A stretch of 64,000 nucleotides of DNA from Sedimentibacter sp. Lineage in GTDB: Bacteria > Bacillota > Clostridia > Tissierellales > Sedimentibacteraceae. A program made the position numbers and the translations under genes. The notes below the pieces were generated by a model that saw only the letters and a list, made by a program, of their open reading frames with translations, was not told where the DNA came from and searched no databases. Positions within the stretch are counted from its first letter, which is position 1, and every line of letters starts with the position of its first letter. The stretch lies in contig JAHDLA010000006.1 of NCBI GenBank assembly GCA_018436705.1, positions 1 to 64,000 on the forward strand. Reading direction: 5' to 3'. This document shows positions 7,780 to 16,623 of the stretch, one piece after another.

Positions 7780-8424
7780 TTATTCTATTATTTTTCCGTC
7801 TTTAACAGAATAATATGATGCCTGTCCGATATTTATTTCTGTACGGCCAGAAGTTATTTCATTGATCACCTCTTCAATCTTATCTGTTTCATTATCTTTA
7901 ACAATAAGTTTGATCTTAACATGATCAGAATAAATTTTATCTTTTACTATAAAATTATTCTTCATAAGCTCATTTTCAACTTTACCTAACAGCGTATAAT
8001 CCAAGTTAAAGGATACATTATAGTATAAGTTTTTGTCAACAATCAACCCGCTATCAAGCCCAGCTTTGCACGCCCTTGTATATGCTCTGACAAGACCTCC
8101 CGTGCCTAATAGTACACCTCCGAAATACCTTGTTACGACTACTGCGGCATTTATTATGTTTTCCTGGTTTATAACATTTAATATCGGCATGCCTGCAGTT
8201 CCCGACGGTTCTCCGGCATCTGAATATCTTTGGATATTTTTATTTTCACCAATGACATATGCATAACAATTATGAGACGCATCCTTAAACTCTTTTTTGA
8301 TGCTTTCAATAAATTCTACAGCCTGTTCTTCGTTTTCAACCGGAAGTGCCGTACCTATGAATCTTGACTTATTAATAATTATTTCATCTCTTCCATATTT
8401 GTGGACTGACTTGTAATTACTCAT
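7780..8424 (-). CDS. yigZ: YigZ/IMPACT family protein
   Basis: A 214-residue protein of the UPF0029/IMPACT family. It has an N-terminal 'KSRFIGTALPV' strand, the family signature RYSDAGEPSGTAG (about 67-77) and 'VVTRYFGGVLLGTGGLVRAY', followed by the DUF1949 C-terminal domain. ATG at 8424 fits AGGTG six bases upstream; the in-frame GTG at 8433 is itself part of that ribosome site. The start overlaps the end of hflX by 8 bases, so the two are translationally coupled. The molecular function in bacteria is not established. Confidence 0.92.
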   Translation of the reverse strand: MSNYKSVHKYGRDEIIINKSRFIGTALPVENEEQAVEFIESIKKEFKDASHNCYAYVIGENKNIQRYSDAGEPSGTAGMPILNVINQENIINAAVVVTRYFGGVLLGTGGLVRAYTRACKAGLDSGLIVDKNLYYNVSFNLDYTLLGKVENELMKNNFIVKDKIYSDHVKIKLIVKDNETDKIEEVINEITSGRTEINIGQASYYSVKDGKIIE

Positions 8425-9694
8425 TTTTTTCACCTGTTATATAATTATTGTACTGCTGTTTCTCATTTTCATATAAAATAGCAGTAAGCTTCACGCCTTC
8501 ACCGTCAAACTCGACATCTTCAGTATACCTGTTTTCATACAGCCAATAATAATCTTTAATGTTCTTATTGGGGATTTTTAGTGAATATTCATTTTTTTCT
8601 CCATTTATTCTATAATCAACGGTTTCCAAAAGCAAATTAATGTTGTGCTTGTTCTTGGCTGAAATATAAATGATATCACTTGTTGATAGCGCCGTTACCT
8701 TATCATTCATTATTTTATCTACCTTATTGTAAACAGTCAAAACGGGTATATCCTTATCGATTATTTTTTCTATGAGCTTAGTGGTTGTTTCCCTGTGCTG
8801 CTGCAAATTTTCGTCGTTTACGTCAATTAAATGAATTATCAAATCCGCATATTTTATCTCTTCCAAAGTACCTTTAAATGCTTCAATTATTTGAGTCGGC
8901 AGCCTCTTAATAAACCCGACGGTATCAGAAAATATAGCTTTCCTCCCTCCCGGCAGCCTTACCCTTCTAAGCTCCGTATCAAGAGTTGCAAAAAGCATAT
9001 CCTGTGCAAATACCCTTTTGTTTTCTGCCTCTTCCTCGCTGTACTCACTTTCGATCAATGAGTTAAGTAATGTAGATTTACCTGCATTTGTATATCCTAC
9101 TATAGAAATTACAGGAACCTGATCCTTCATTCTTTTTTTTCGTTTTGTTTCTCTTACTTTTCCCAAGTTATTCAATGCACTTTGAATATCACTTATTTTT
9201 TCTTTTATTCTTCTTCTATCTAGCTCCAGCTTCTGTTCTCCTGGTCCTCTGGTACCTATTCCTCCTCCCAGTCTTGAAAGATTTTTATTAAGTCCAACAA
9301 GCCTCGGCAGGCTGTATTTCAACTGTGCAAGCTCTACTTGAAGCTGCCCTTCCTTTGTAAGTGCTCTTTTAGCAAATATATCAAGTATAAGATTTGTTCT
9401 ATCAACTACCTTTGCATCGACAGCTTCTTCTATGTTTCTTATTTGAGATCCGCTTAATTCATCATTGAACACAAGTGTATCTATTTCAAGTTCCTTAACG
9501 TAGGAATAAATTTCTTCTATTTTTCCCTGTCCTACATAAAACCTGTTGTCTATGCTCTGTCTGTTTTGGACGATACTTGATATAACAATGCCTTCTGCAG
9601 CTTCAACAAGCAGCTCAAGCTCCTCCATGTCATTTTGTTCTTCCTCATTTGACAGCTGTACTGCTATCAAAAGACATCTTTCCATCTCTTTCAT
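8417..9694 (-). CDS. hflX: Ribosome-associated GTPase HflX
   Basis: A 425-residue GTPase that binds and splits stalled or hibernating 70S ribosomes. The N-terminal HflX domain is followed by the linker 'GTRGPGEQKLELDRRRI', then the G domain: G1 GYTNAGKS (about 199-206), G3 DTVGF (about 253), G4 NKVD (322-325). The length is typical. GGAGGG precedes the ATG at 9694 closely; an ATG three codons on would have a 12-base spacing, so the start is uncertain by 3 residues. It is co-transcribed with yigZ. Confidence 0.95.
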   Translation of the reverse strand: MKEMERCLLIAVQLSNEEEQNDMEELELLVEAAEGIVISSIVQNRQSIDNRFYVGQGKIEEIYSYVKELEIDTLVFNDELSGSQIRNIEEAVDAKVVDRTNLILDIFAKRALTKEGQLQVELAQLKYSLPRLVGLNKNLSRLGGGIGTRGPGEQKLELDRRRIKEKISDIQSALNNLGKVRETKRKKRMKDQVPVISIVGYTNAGKSTLLNSLIESEYSEEEAENKRVFAQDMLFATLDTELRRVRLPGGRKAIFSDTVGFIKRLPTQIIEAFKGTLEEIKYADLIIHLIDVNDENLQQHRETTTKLIEKIIDKDIPVLTVYNKVDKIMNDKVTALSTSDIIYISAKNKHNINLLLETVDYRINGEKNEYSLKIPNKNIKDYYWLYENRYTEDVEFDGEGVKLTAILYENEKQQYNNYITGEKNE

Positions 9695-9789
9695 GTACCC
9701 TCCGAATTAGTTAAATATTGTCTTTTGTATTTTATCACAAATATAATAAATATGTACATATTTATTGCATTTTATCTATAATTTTCGGA

Positions 9790-10434
9790 CTATTTTTGCC
9801 TAAGCTCTATGAGCGAAGGAAAATTAATATAAGATTCCGGGACTTCACCAACTATTACTATTTCAGCCATAAGTACATTATTTTTTACTGATGTGCTGCT
9901 TGTAGTTACCGGACTGACCACTCTAATATTAACATCAACTGTTATGTATATCTTATATCTTGTCTGATTGATTCCTGATTCTTCAAATTCAGTAATGAAA
10001 TCAACCAAAACGCTTCCGTGGTGATATATTGTAAATTTAAGATTAGGCCCTCTCCCAGCCAAAAGTTGACAATCCAATGCCGTAAACAAAGGTATGGAAA
10101 ATTCCTGTTTTTCTAACTCTGTTATCTTTTGCTGGACATTTTTTGCTATATTGTTGGAAATAGTGTTCATGGTCATAGCGTCTGTTCGTATCATGTTAAT
10201 TTTGCCTTTGCTGTCATAACTTGGCATGAGAATTTGATCTTTTATAGAATCTTTATTTAATTCCCTTCTGACTATTTCATTAATTGCTTTTGTAGCTATA
10301 ACCTTTGCCTGAACATCACAAATTTCAGCTAATGTCGGCCTTATATTTGCTTCAACATAGTAGTACGTAATCACGGAAAATATTAAAATTATAGGTAGTA
10401 CAAGCTTTATTACACTGTCTTTATATTTTTTCAA
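9790..10434 (-). CDS. yunB: Sporulation protein YunB
   Basis: A 214-residue protein with one N-terminal membrane anchor (about 10-27, 'LVLPIILIFSVITYYYV') and an exported domain. Features of the YunB family visible here are 'KVIATKAINEIVRRELNKD', 'MNTISNNIAKNVQQKI' and 'FSIPLFTALDCQLLAGRGP'. In Bacillus it is made in the mother cell under sigma-E and is needed for normal spore formation; that is family knowledge, and no promoter was resolved here. It stands alone between hflX and the divergent penicillin-binding protein gene. Confidence 0.9.
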   Translation of the reverse strand: MKKYKDSVIKLVLPIILIFSVITYYYVEANIRPTLAEICDVQAKVIATKAINEIVRRELNKDSIKDQILMPSYDSKGKINMIRTDAMTMNTISNNIAKNVQQKITELEKQEFSIPLFTALDCQLLAGRGPNLKFTIYHHGSVLVDFITEFEESGINQTRYKIYITVDVNIRVVSPVTTSSTSVKNNVLMAEIVIVGEVPESYINFPSLIELRQK

Positions 10435-10538
10435 CTATTGATTTCACACCCTTTCTATTATATAATATGTAAGAACTTAAAATCTTTGACAACATTAGAT
10501 ACTACTGATTATTTCTTTAAGTTCTAACGGAGGTTAAT

Positions 10539-13500
10539 ATGTCAAACGAAAATAAGAAAAATATTGAAATAATAGAAAGCGGTTCTGAAGGCAAAAAGCC
10601 TTCCAAAAAACGCAGAAGAAAGAAAAATCGAAAAATCAGGGTTGCCCTGAGAATAACTCTTCTTTTGTTATTTGTAGCTGCTATAATTGTTGGCGGGTCC
10701 CTAGCTGGCATGATTATCGGAATTGTAAAAAGCGCACCGGATATAGATCCAACAAATGTGCTCGGCACTCTTTCGGAAAGTTCTGTAATAGTTGACGAAA
10801 ACGGAAATACTATAGAACAGATTCATGATCCAAATGAAAATAGGGATATTGTGCAATTAAGTGATATTCCAAAGCATCTGCAAAATGCATTTATATCTAT
10901 AGAAGATCAGCGTTTTAAAGATCATTTTGGAATAGATATTCAGCGTATTATGGGATCTGTTCTACATAATGTGAAAGTAGGCGATCCTACAGCGCAAGGT
11001 GCAAGTACAATCACTCAGCAGCTTGTAAAAAATTTGTATTTAACAAACGAAAAATCATGGGAACGAAAAATAAAGGAAATATATCTTGCAATTCAAGTAG
11101 AAAGAAAACTTTCTAAAAATCAAATACTTGAAAATTACCTCAACACAATTCCTTTGGGCCAGAGCTCCTACGGTGTTCAGACAGCATCATACACTTATTT
11201 TTCCAAGGATGTAAGTGAACTTACACTTGCGGAAAGTGCATTGCTTGCCGGTGCTGCAAAAAGCACAGTCAAATATGCACCGTTTAACAGATACAACTTG
11301 GAAGATATTGAAGACATCCCTGAAGAAAATATTGTAGGATACGTATATATTGGTTCAGTTCAATATGCCTGTGTTTACAATCAAAATGCAATTGAACGTC
11401 AACATGTAATATTGGGCAAAATGCTGGAGTTAGGGCACATAAGCCAGGATGAATATGATACAGCCATGGCAGAAGATATGAGAGTAGCTTTAAATCCCGG
11501 GCAGACAAAAGTAGAGGGAATCTCTTCAGGCCCTATGGATTATGTTAAGGAAAAAGTTATAGAAGACCTGATGGAAGCGCAAGGCATATCGTACGAGGAA
11601 GCAGAAAGCTATTTATACAGGGGAGGATTAACTATTACAACCACTATTGATATTAGCATGCAGAAATCCCTTGAAGACTCATACAGTAACTTTCCTGCAT
11701 TGTTCCTTGGAACCGATCCTACAGGTGATAAGCCAACAGGACAAGATTGGAGATATTTCAAATGGTCCGGCGGTGAAGGAACAGGAACGCTGGATTCTGC
11801 ATTAAATATTTTAAATGAAAATGGTCAGCTCATATACTATGCTAAAGATAATATAATGGATGCTGATGACAGTATTTTCTTGAATCAGGATGAACACTAT
11901 TATGACGAAAGCGGAAATCTTGTGATTAGCTCAAAGAAATTTGATTTGTATGCTTCTACAATTGACATTGTAGATCTGTATACAATTGATGACAAATACA
12001 ATTTTGTCTCTCATAATGTAGGTGCTTTAAACATAGGCAACAACTTTGAAATCCTTGAGCAAAAAGGTACAAAAGGCACATTTAGAATTCCTAAAAACTA
12101 TTTAGATAAAAATCCTGAAATGTTTGCTGTTGGAAGTGACGGCATATTAAGAATTCCTGCGGATTACTTTTATTTTCAAGAAAAAGGTATTGTACAGCCG
12201 CAGTCAGCAACAGTAATATTGGATTACAAAACAGGTAAAATAAAAGCTATGATAGGCGGCAGAGATATAGAAGGAAGTAAGACATTCAACCGTGCTGCTG
12301 ATGCTACAAGACAGCCTGGCTCAACAATCAAGCCATTATCTGTATACCTGCCTGCTCTTGATCTTGGTTATACAGCAGCATATGTTATAGATGATGTTCC
12401 AAGATACAATGAAAACGGAGACAGATGGCCTAAAAACTGGTACGAATACAGGTCCATTAAATATTGGGGACTTCAAACTCTTAGAAAGTCTGTAGAACAA
12501 TCTATCAATACAAATGCCGTAACAATGCTAGAGACTATCGGTACGGATGCAGCAATAAGCTCATTGGCAAAACTTGGTTTGATAGATTTAGAAAATCCTG
12601 AAAATGACACGTTTGTTTCACCAGCAGAAAATCCGTCATACAATGATGTGAACCTTGCTTCTCTGGCATTAGGAGGATTAACTAAAGGCTTTTCACCGCT
12701 GGGAATGACTGCCGCATATGGTGCAATTGCAAATGACGGTGTATATATTGAGCCTATTTCCTATACAAAGGTTGTAAACAGCAATAGCGAAACCATACTA
12801 GAAAATATTCCCGAAACACATGTTGTAGTAAGCCCTGAAGTTGCTTCAGTAATGAAAGACATTCTCAGAACAACGGTAAATCCAGGACTTTCCTACAAGG
12901 CTAAGCTGCCTGCCGAATTGGGAATCGAAGTTGCAGGTAAAACAGGTACAACACAAGCTAACGGAGACTTTTGGTTTGTTGGTTTTTCTCCTTACTATGT
13001 AGGTGGCATTTGGGTTGGTAATGATAATGTTCAAATGAAGCTTTCAGGTGACAGCGGTGCCAACGCAAGATTGTGGAGTGCAATTATGACACCCATACAT
13101 GAAGGCCTTCCTCCGGCAAAAATTGAAAGAAACCCAAATTTAATACCTGTACAGGTATGCAGTCAGTCAGGAAAATTACCTTCTGACTTGTGTTCCCAGG
13201 ATCAGCGTGGGAGTCAAATTATTACAGAGTATTTTGTTCCAGGGACTCAGCCAACAGAAGTGTGTGACGTACATGTTGAAGCAGAAGTATGCACTGCCTC
13301 TAACAAACTTAAATCACCGTTCTGTCCAGGAGATTTAGTGGAAACAAGGGTATTTATAAAACGAGAGCCTCTTTATGATCCTCAAGCCAGAACTGATAAT
13401 TACGAAGCTAAAAAGCTTTATCAGCAAATTTTAGAAGACAAAATTACATTTTCATTAGACGAACTTAAGCAAATATATGCAGGACAGGTTGAGTTTGATG

Positions 13501-13853
13501 ATAAGGGCCAGATTTCCAAGGTTCTTGGTGTATCTGCTGAGAATCTTGCATTCAGCGGTCTTCTAACAGCAGATTATGAGTATCAACTTCCTACAACTAT
13601 GTGTACTTACCATACAAGATGGCATTATGACCAGTGGATTAACAATAAAGATAATCCGGAAGATGAAAATAATGAAGGCGAAGATGACGAAGGTGAAGAT
13701 CCTATAGATGGTAACATTATCGATAGCGATAATGAAGACAATAACAACGAGAATAATGGCAATAATGAGCACAACAATAATGGCCATAACGATAACGAAC
13801 ACAATAATAATGGATCTGCATTGGACGATATACTTGATTCCATAGAAAATTAA
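10539..13853 (+). CDS. Class A penicillin-binding protein (PBP1A type)
   Basis: A 1104-residue bifunctional peptidoglycan synthase. It has a short cytoplasmic Lys/Arg-rich leader, one membrane helix (about 33-58) and a GT51 transglycosylase domain with catalytic E122 in EDQRFKDHFG plus GASTITQQLVKN. The transpeptidase domain carries S595 in the STIK box, SIN (about 655) and KTG 801-803 followed by T. The domain linker is long for the family, with a Tyr/Asp-rich insert at about 385-540. Two Cys-containing segments (VCSQSG, ...LPSDLCSQ) follow the transpeptidase, and the tail (about 1035-1104) is a low-complexity Asp/Glu/Asn/His stretch. The role is wall polymerisation and crosslinking outside the membrane. 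Confidence 0.95.
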   Translation: MSNENKKNIEIIESGSEGKKPSKKRRRKKNRKIRVALRITLLLLFVAAIIVGGSLAGMIIGIVKSAPDIDPTNVLGTLSESSVIVDENGNTIEQIHDPNENRDIVQLSDIPKHLQNAFISIEDQRFKDHFGIDIQRIMGSVLHNVKVGDPTAQGASTITQQLVKNLYLTNEKSWERKIKEIYLAIQVERKLSKNQILENYLNTIPLGQSSYGVQTASYTYFSKDVSELTLAESALLAGAAKSTVKYAPFNRYNLEDIEDIPEENIVGYVYIGSVQYACVYNQNAIERQHVILGKMLELGHISQDEYDTAMAEDMRVALNPGQTKVEGISSGPMDYVKEKVIEDLMEAQGISYEEAESYLYRGGLTITTTIDISMQKSLEDSYSNFPALFLGTDPTGDKPTGQDWRYFKWSGGEGTGTLDSALNILNENGQLIYYAKDNIMDADDSIFLNQDEHYYDESGNLVISSKKFDLYASTIDIVDLYTIDDKYNFVSHNVGALNIGNNFEILEQKGTKGTFRIPKNYLDKNPEMFAVGSDGILRIPADYFYFQEKGIVQPQSATVILDYKTGKIKAMIGGRDIEGSKTFNRAADATRQPGSTIKPLSVYLPALDLGYTAAYVIDDVPRYNENGDRWPKNWYEYRSIKYWGLQTLRKSVEQSINTNAVTMLETIGTDAAISSLAKLGLIDLENPENDTFVSPAENPSYNDVNLASLALGGLTKGFSPLGMTAAYGAIANDGVYIEPISYTKVVNSNSETILENIPETHVVVSPEVASVMKDILRTTVNPGLSYKAKLPAELGIEVAGKTGTTQANGDFWFVGFSPYYVGGIWVGNDNVQMKLSGDSGANARLWSAIMTPIHEGLPPAKIERNPNLIPVQVCSQSGKLPSDLCSQDQRGSQIITEYFVPGTQPTEVCDVHVEAEVCTASNKLKSPFCPGDLVETRVFIKREPLYDPQARTDNYEAKKLYQQILEDKITFSLDELKQIYAGQVEFDDKGQISKVLGVSAENLAFSGLLTADYEYQLPTTMCTYHTRWHYDQWINNKDNPEDENNEGEDDEGEDPIDGNIIDSDNEDNNNENNGNNEHNNNGHNDNEHNNNGSALDDILDSIEN

Positions 13854-13859
13854 TTGCTG

Positions 13860-13900
13860 AAAAAACCATAATTAATAAATAGATTAGTTATGGTTTTTTT
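13860..13900 (+). terminator. Terminator after the PBP gene
   Basis: AAAAAACCATAA and TTATGGTTTTTTT pair to give an A/T-flanked stem ending in seven T. It starts 7 bases after the stop codon and can also serve the convergent spoVAE gene less efficiently, because the arms are A-rich on one side and T-rich on the other. Confidence 0.85.
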
Positions 13901-13987
13901 ATTTCTTAACATAAAACGCATTAAAATTAAATACAAAAAAGAGCATATTCCTGCAAACCAATCTGCAGTTAATATACTCTTCTATAA

Positions 13988-14344
13988 TTATTTATTACCT
14001 TTGGGGTTAAATATGACTGACACTAAGTACCCTACTAACAGTGCTGTTGCAACTCCAGGTGCTGTTTTAATAACCCCTCCGCTCAATGCTCCTATAAAGC
14101 CTTTAGATGCAGCTTCCTCCACTGCTCCCTCCGCCAGAGAATGTCCGAACCCCAAAAGAGGTACTGTAGCACCTGAATATCCAATTTCCACTATTTTATC
14201 ATATATACCGAAATATGTAAGAAATGTTCCCAAAACAACAAGTGAAACCAACAAATAAGCATTATTTTTCTTGAATGTGTCCATGACGATCTGGCCCAGG
14301 ACACATATAATCCCCCCTACTACAAAACTCATAACGTAATTCAT
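13988..14344 (-). CDS. spoVAE: Stage V sporulation protein AE
   Basis: A 118-residue, very hydrophobic protein with about four membrane helices. The 'SGATVPLLGFGHSLAEGA' segment and 'SKGFIGALSGG' match the SpoVAC/SpoVAE family fold. It is the third gene of the spoVAC-D-E set, 10 bases after spoVAD. SpoVA proteins form the inner spore membrane channel that moves Ca-dipicolinate in during sporulation and out during germination. Forespore sigma-G control is expected from the family; no convincing promoter was located. Confidence 0.93.
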   Translation of the reverse strand: MNYVMSFVVGGIICVLGQIVMDTFKKNNAYLLVSLVVLGTFLTYFGIYDKIVEIGYSGATVPLLGFGHSLAEGAVEEAASKGFIGALSGGVIKTAPGVATALLVGYLVSVIFNPKGNK

Positions 14345-14353
14345 ATTCTCTCC

Positions 14354-15349
14354 TCACATTTCAATTCCAACACAATGCGCTATACCCGGTATGCTTTCCC
14401 CTTGCAGAGTAGCAGTAGGAGAATGAAGTGCTCCGGTTGACGTAAACAAAAGTTTATTTATCTCTTTATTTAAAAGTTTTTTATACAAAAATGCTCCGAA
14501 CACAGTTGCAGAGCACCCGCATCCGCTGCCTCCCGCGTGAACATCCTGTTTTTCAATATCAAAAATAATCGTTCCGCAGTCATCATATTTTTTTTCAATG
14601 CTGTTTTTGTCTTCAGTAAACATTTTATTTACAATTGATTTTCCAACAGTACCTAAATCTCCTGTAACGATTAAATCATAATTGATGTTTGTATCTTCTA
14701 AGTGCTGTTTCAATGAATCGTATGCCGCCGGCGCCATGGCAGCTCCCATATTATTGGCATCCTTTATGCCTAAATCCTGAATCTTTCCAAATGTAACATT
14801 TTTGACTTTAGGGCCGCTTCCATTCTTCGAAAGCCATACAGCTCCTGTCCCTGTAACAGTCCACTGTGCAGACATGTGCCTCTGTCCTCCCATTTCAAGA
14901 GGTAGTCTGTACTGCCTTTCCGCACTGCAAAAATGGCTGGAGGTTGCACAAATTACATTGTCCGCAAATCCTCCGTCAATAATAAGCGATCCCAAGCCAA
15001 TGCTTAAGGCCATGGTTGAACATGCTCCATAGACTCCAACATAAGGCAACTGCAAATCTCTGGCGGCAAAAGATGATGATGTTATTTGGTTAAGTAAATC
15101 CCCCGATATTAAAAGATCTATATCATTTTTTTTAAGTTTATTTCTTTTCATAAGATGCTTAACTGCTTCTTTTTGAAATTTTAATTCGCATTTTTCCCAA
15201 GAATCTTCTCCCCATAGATCGTCATCCACAACCATGTCAAATTTTTTACCAATGGGGCCTTCTCCTTCTTTTTTGCCAACAATTGTAAATACATCTCTGA
15301 CAAATACATTATCTTTTATGCTAAATGTCTGTTTACCAATTTTTTTCAA
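14354..15349 (-). CDS. spoVAD: Stage V sporulation protein AD
   Basis: A 331-residue soluble protein with a thiolase/ketosynthase-like fold. Visible features are 'LQLPYVGVYGACSTMALSIG' with the Cys-Ser-Thr of the pseudo-active site, 'MGGQRHMSAQWTVTGTGA', and a C-terminal 'GGSGCGCSA'. In Bacillus SpoVAD binds dipicolinic acid. It lies between spoVAC and spoVAE in the same operon with short gaps. Length and motifs are normal. Confidence 0.96.
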   Translation of the reverse strand: MKKIGKQTFSIKDNVFVRDVFTIVGKKEGEGPIGKKFDMVVDDDLWGEDSWEKCELKFQKEAVKHLMKRNKLKKNDIDLLISGDLLNQITSSSFAARDLQLPYVGVYGACSTMALSIGLGSLIIDGGFADNVICATSSHFCSAERQYRLPLEMGGQRHMSAQWTVTGTGAVWLSKNGSGPKVKNVTFGKIQDLGIKDANNMGAAMAPAAYDSLKQHLEDTNINYDLIVTGDLGTVGKSIVNKMFTEDKNSIEKKYDDCGTIIFDIEKQDVHAGGSGCGCSATVFGAFLYKKLLNKEINKLLFTSTGALHSPTATLQGESIPGIAHCVGIEM

Positions 15350-15377
15350 CTTTGACTCTCCTTAAATTAAAATATTA

Positions 15378-15818
15378 TTATTTAAACAGGAGACTTAATA
15401 CTCCTACGATAAAGGCCGAAAAATATCCGAAAACCAATACAGGACCTGCAAGCTTAAAAATATTTGCTGCGGTTCCCAGCACGTACCCTTCCCTTTTAAA
15501 TTCAAGAGCAGGTGAAACTACTGAGTTCGCAAAACCTGTAATAGGAACAACTGTTCCAGCGCCCCCTATCTTCCCTAACTTGTCATACCAGCCTAATCCG
15601 GTCAAAAGTGCGCTTAGAGTAATAAGAACAAGCGAGCTCATTGGTCCTGCGTCCGTTTCCGGAATACTGAAGCCTGACATCAATATATTTTTTATTATTT
15701 CACCCAGCAAGCAAATAGCTCCTCCAAAAATAAATGCCCATATACAATTTTTAAAAATAGTATTTTTTGGTGTATATTCGCTAACTACTTGTTTGTAACT
15801 GTTTTTATTGTACTTCAT
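15378..15818 (-). CDS. spoVAC: Stage V sporulation protein AC
   Basis: A 146-residue membrane protein with about four helices. The N-terminus is hydrophilic ('YKQVVSEYTPKNTIFKNC'), then 'WAFIFGGAICLLGEII' and the shared 'GGAGTVVPITGFANSV' motif. SpoVAC is a mechanosensitive membrane component of the Ca-dipicolinate channel. AGGAGG lies 7 bases before the ATG and only a few bases after the stop of the 40-residue gene upstream, so both are in one transcript. Confidence 0.96.
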   Translation of the reverse strand: MKYNKNSYKQVVSEYTPKNTIFKNCIWAFIFGGAICLLGEIIKNILMSGFSIPETDAGPMSSLVLITLSALLTGLGWYDKLGKIGGAGTVVPITGFANSVVSPALEFKREGYVLGTAANIFKLAGPVLVFGYFSAFIVGVLSLLFK

Positions 15819-15827
15819 TTATTCCTC

Positions 15828-15950
15828 CTATAGCAAAACTGCGCTTTCGGGTATGGTTTTTAATGATCTATTTTCAATACTGTTTCCAAAATATATTGCT
15901 GATAAGCCAATTAACAATACTATTACTAATAAAAAAATCTTTTTTTTCAT
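15828..15950 (-). CDS. 40-residue membrane peptide leading the spoVA operon
   Basis: A short open frame with a strong GAGGTG site 7 bases before its ATG. It reads MKKKIFLLVIVLLIGLSAI, then 'YFGNSIENRSLKTIPESAVLL'. One N-terminal hydrophobic helix is followed by a polar tail; no lipobox is present. Its stop lies 9 bases before the spoVAC ATG. It is too small for most gene callers. I know no named family. Its position suggests a small membrane subunit or translational leader of the SpoVA channel operon; this is inference from context. Confidence 0.6.
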   Translation of the reverse strand: MKKKIFLLVIVLLIGLSAIYFGNSIENRSLKTIPESAVLL

Positions 15951-16261
15951 ATATATCACCTCATAAGTATTATTTACAAAAAATAATATTGAATACTAAA
16001 AAAAAGCACTATCTATGCCTTTTTTAATATTTAATGTTAAATTTTATCACTGTTTAACTTATTATTATGTTATTTATTATTTGTAATTTCAATATCAGCA
16101 TATTATTTATGCTTCGCAGAAATTTTTTTGCATCATAATTTTTATTTCAACATTATTTTTTGACACATATAATTATATCTTAACCCCTTAAAACTAGTAA
16201 CTTTCTTTGCTTAAAACCTACGCAAAATATGTCGCCAATATTTTTATTTATAAAAAAACTA
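15951..16261. other. Gene-free AT-rich spacer between divergent spoVA and leu operons
   Basis: This stretch of about 310 bases separates the divergently transcribed spoVA operon from the leu leader. It must contain the spoVA promoter. I looked for a sigma-G pattern (GMATA / CATNNTA) and found only weak matches such as GCATA (about 16014-16018 on the minus strand). A CTATCTATGCCTTTTTTAATA stretch is present but has no clear stem. Confidence 0.4.
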
Positions 16262-16290
16262 TTGACAAGCATAACTAAGAATGTTAGAAT
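16262..16290 (+). promoter_or_regulatory. Promoter of the leu operon
   Basis: TTGACA (16262-16267) and TAGAAT (16285-16290) are 17 bases apart. Transcription would start near 16297, giving a leader of about 325 bases that contains the T-box. Confidence 0.8.
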
Positions 16291-16296
16291 CATGAA

Positions 16297-16592
16297 AATT
16301 AATTAATACAAGCTTTGATGGAGAAAAACACTTTCTTATATGACAAGTTATAGAGAGTCGGCATATGCTGGAAGCCGATACTGTCAAGAAAACACACTCG
16401 CTCCTGAGCTTATTTTCTGAAATCAGTAGGAAAATACGTGTGCCGCGTTAAAGGCTAGGATTTGTTAGAATCTGAATTGAGAGGTTTTCTATAATAATAA
16501 ATATTTATTTTGGGAGACAATTAAGGTGGTACCGCGGAGCTATATCCGTCCTTGATGGCATATTAATATGCATCTTGGACGGATTTTTGTAT
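16297..16592 (+). promoter_or_regulatory. Leucine T-box leader with terminator
   Basis: The invariant T-box sequence AAGGTGGTACCGCG is at 16523-16536. Upstream, Stem I shows an AGAGAG K-turn-like motif, a GTCGGC/GCCGAT apical helix, and a specifier region CTC-GCTCCTGAG in which CTC (16397-16399) is the leucine codon. It aligns by position with ACT-AATCCGGAG of the thrS leader in this window. A terminator follows at 16544-16588 (ATCCGTCC / GGACGGAT, then T5). Uncharged tRNA-Leu pairing with CTC and the T-box would favour the antiterminator and allow leuACDB expression. Confidence 0.9.
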
Positions 16593-16623
16593 TTTTTAAT
16601 AATTTTATTACGGAGGAATTGTA

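Noticed and set aside
13625..13850. Long reverse-strand hydrophobic frames opposite the PBP tail
   Set aside because: They are produced by the complement of the Asp/Asn/Glu-rich low-complexity codons and have no ribosome sites.
15951..16060. Sigma-G promoter for the spoVA operon
   Set aside because: Only partial matches with wrong spacing between the -35 and -10 elements were seen, so no promoter is claimed.
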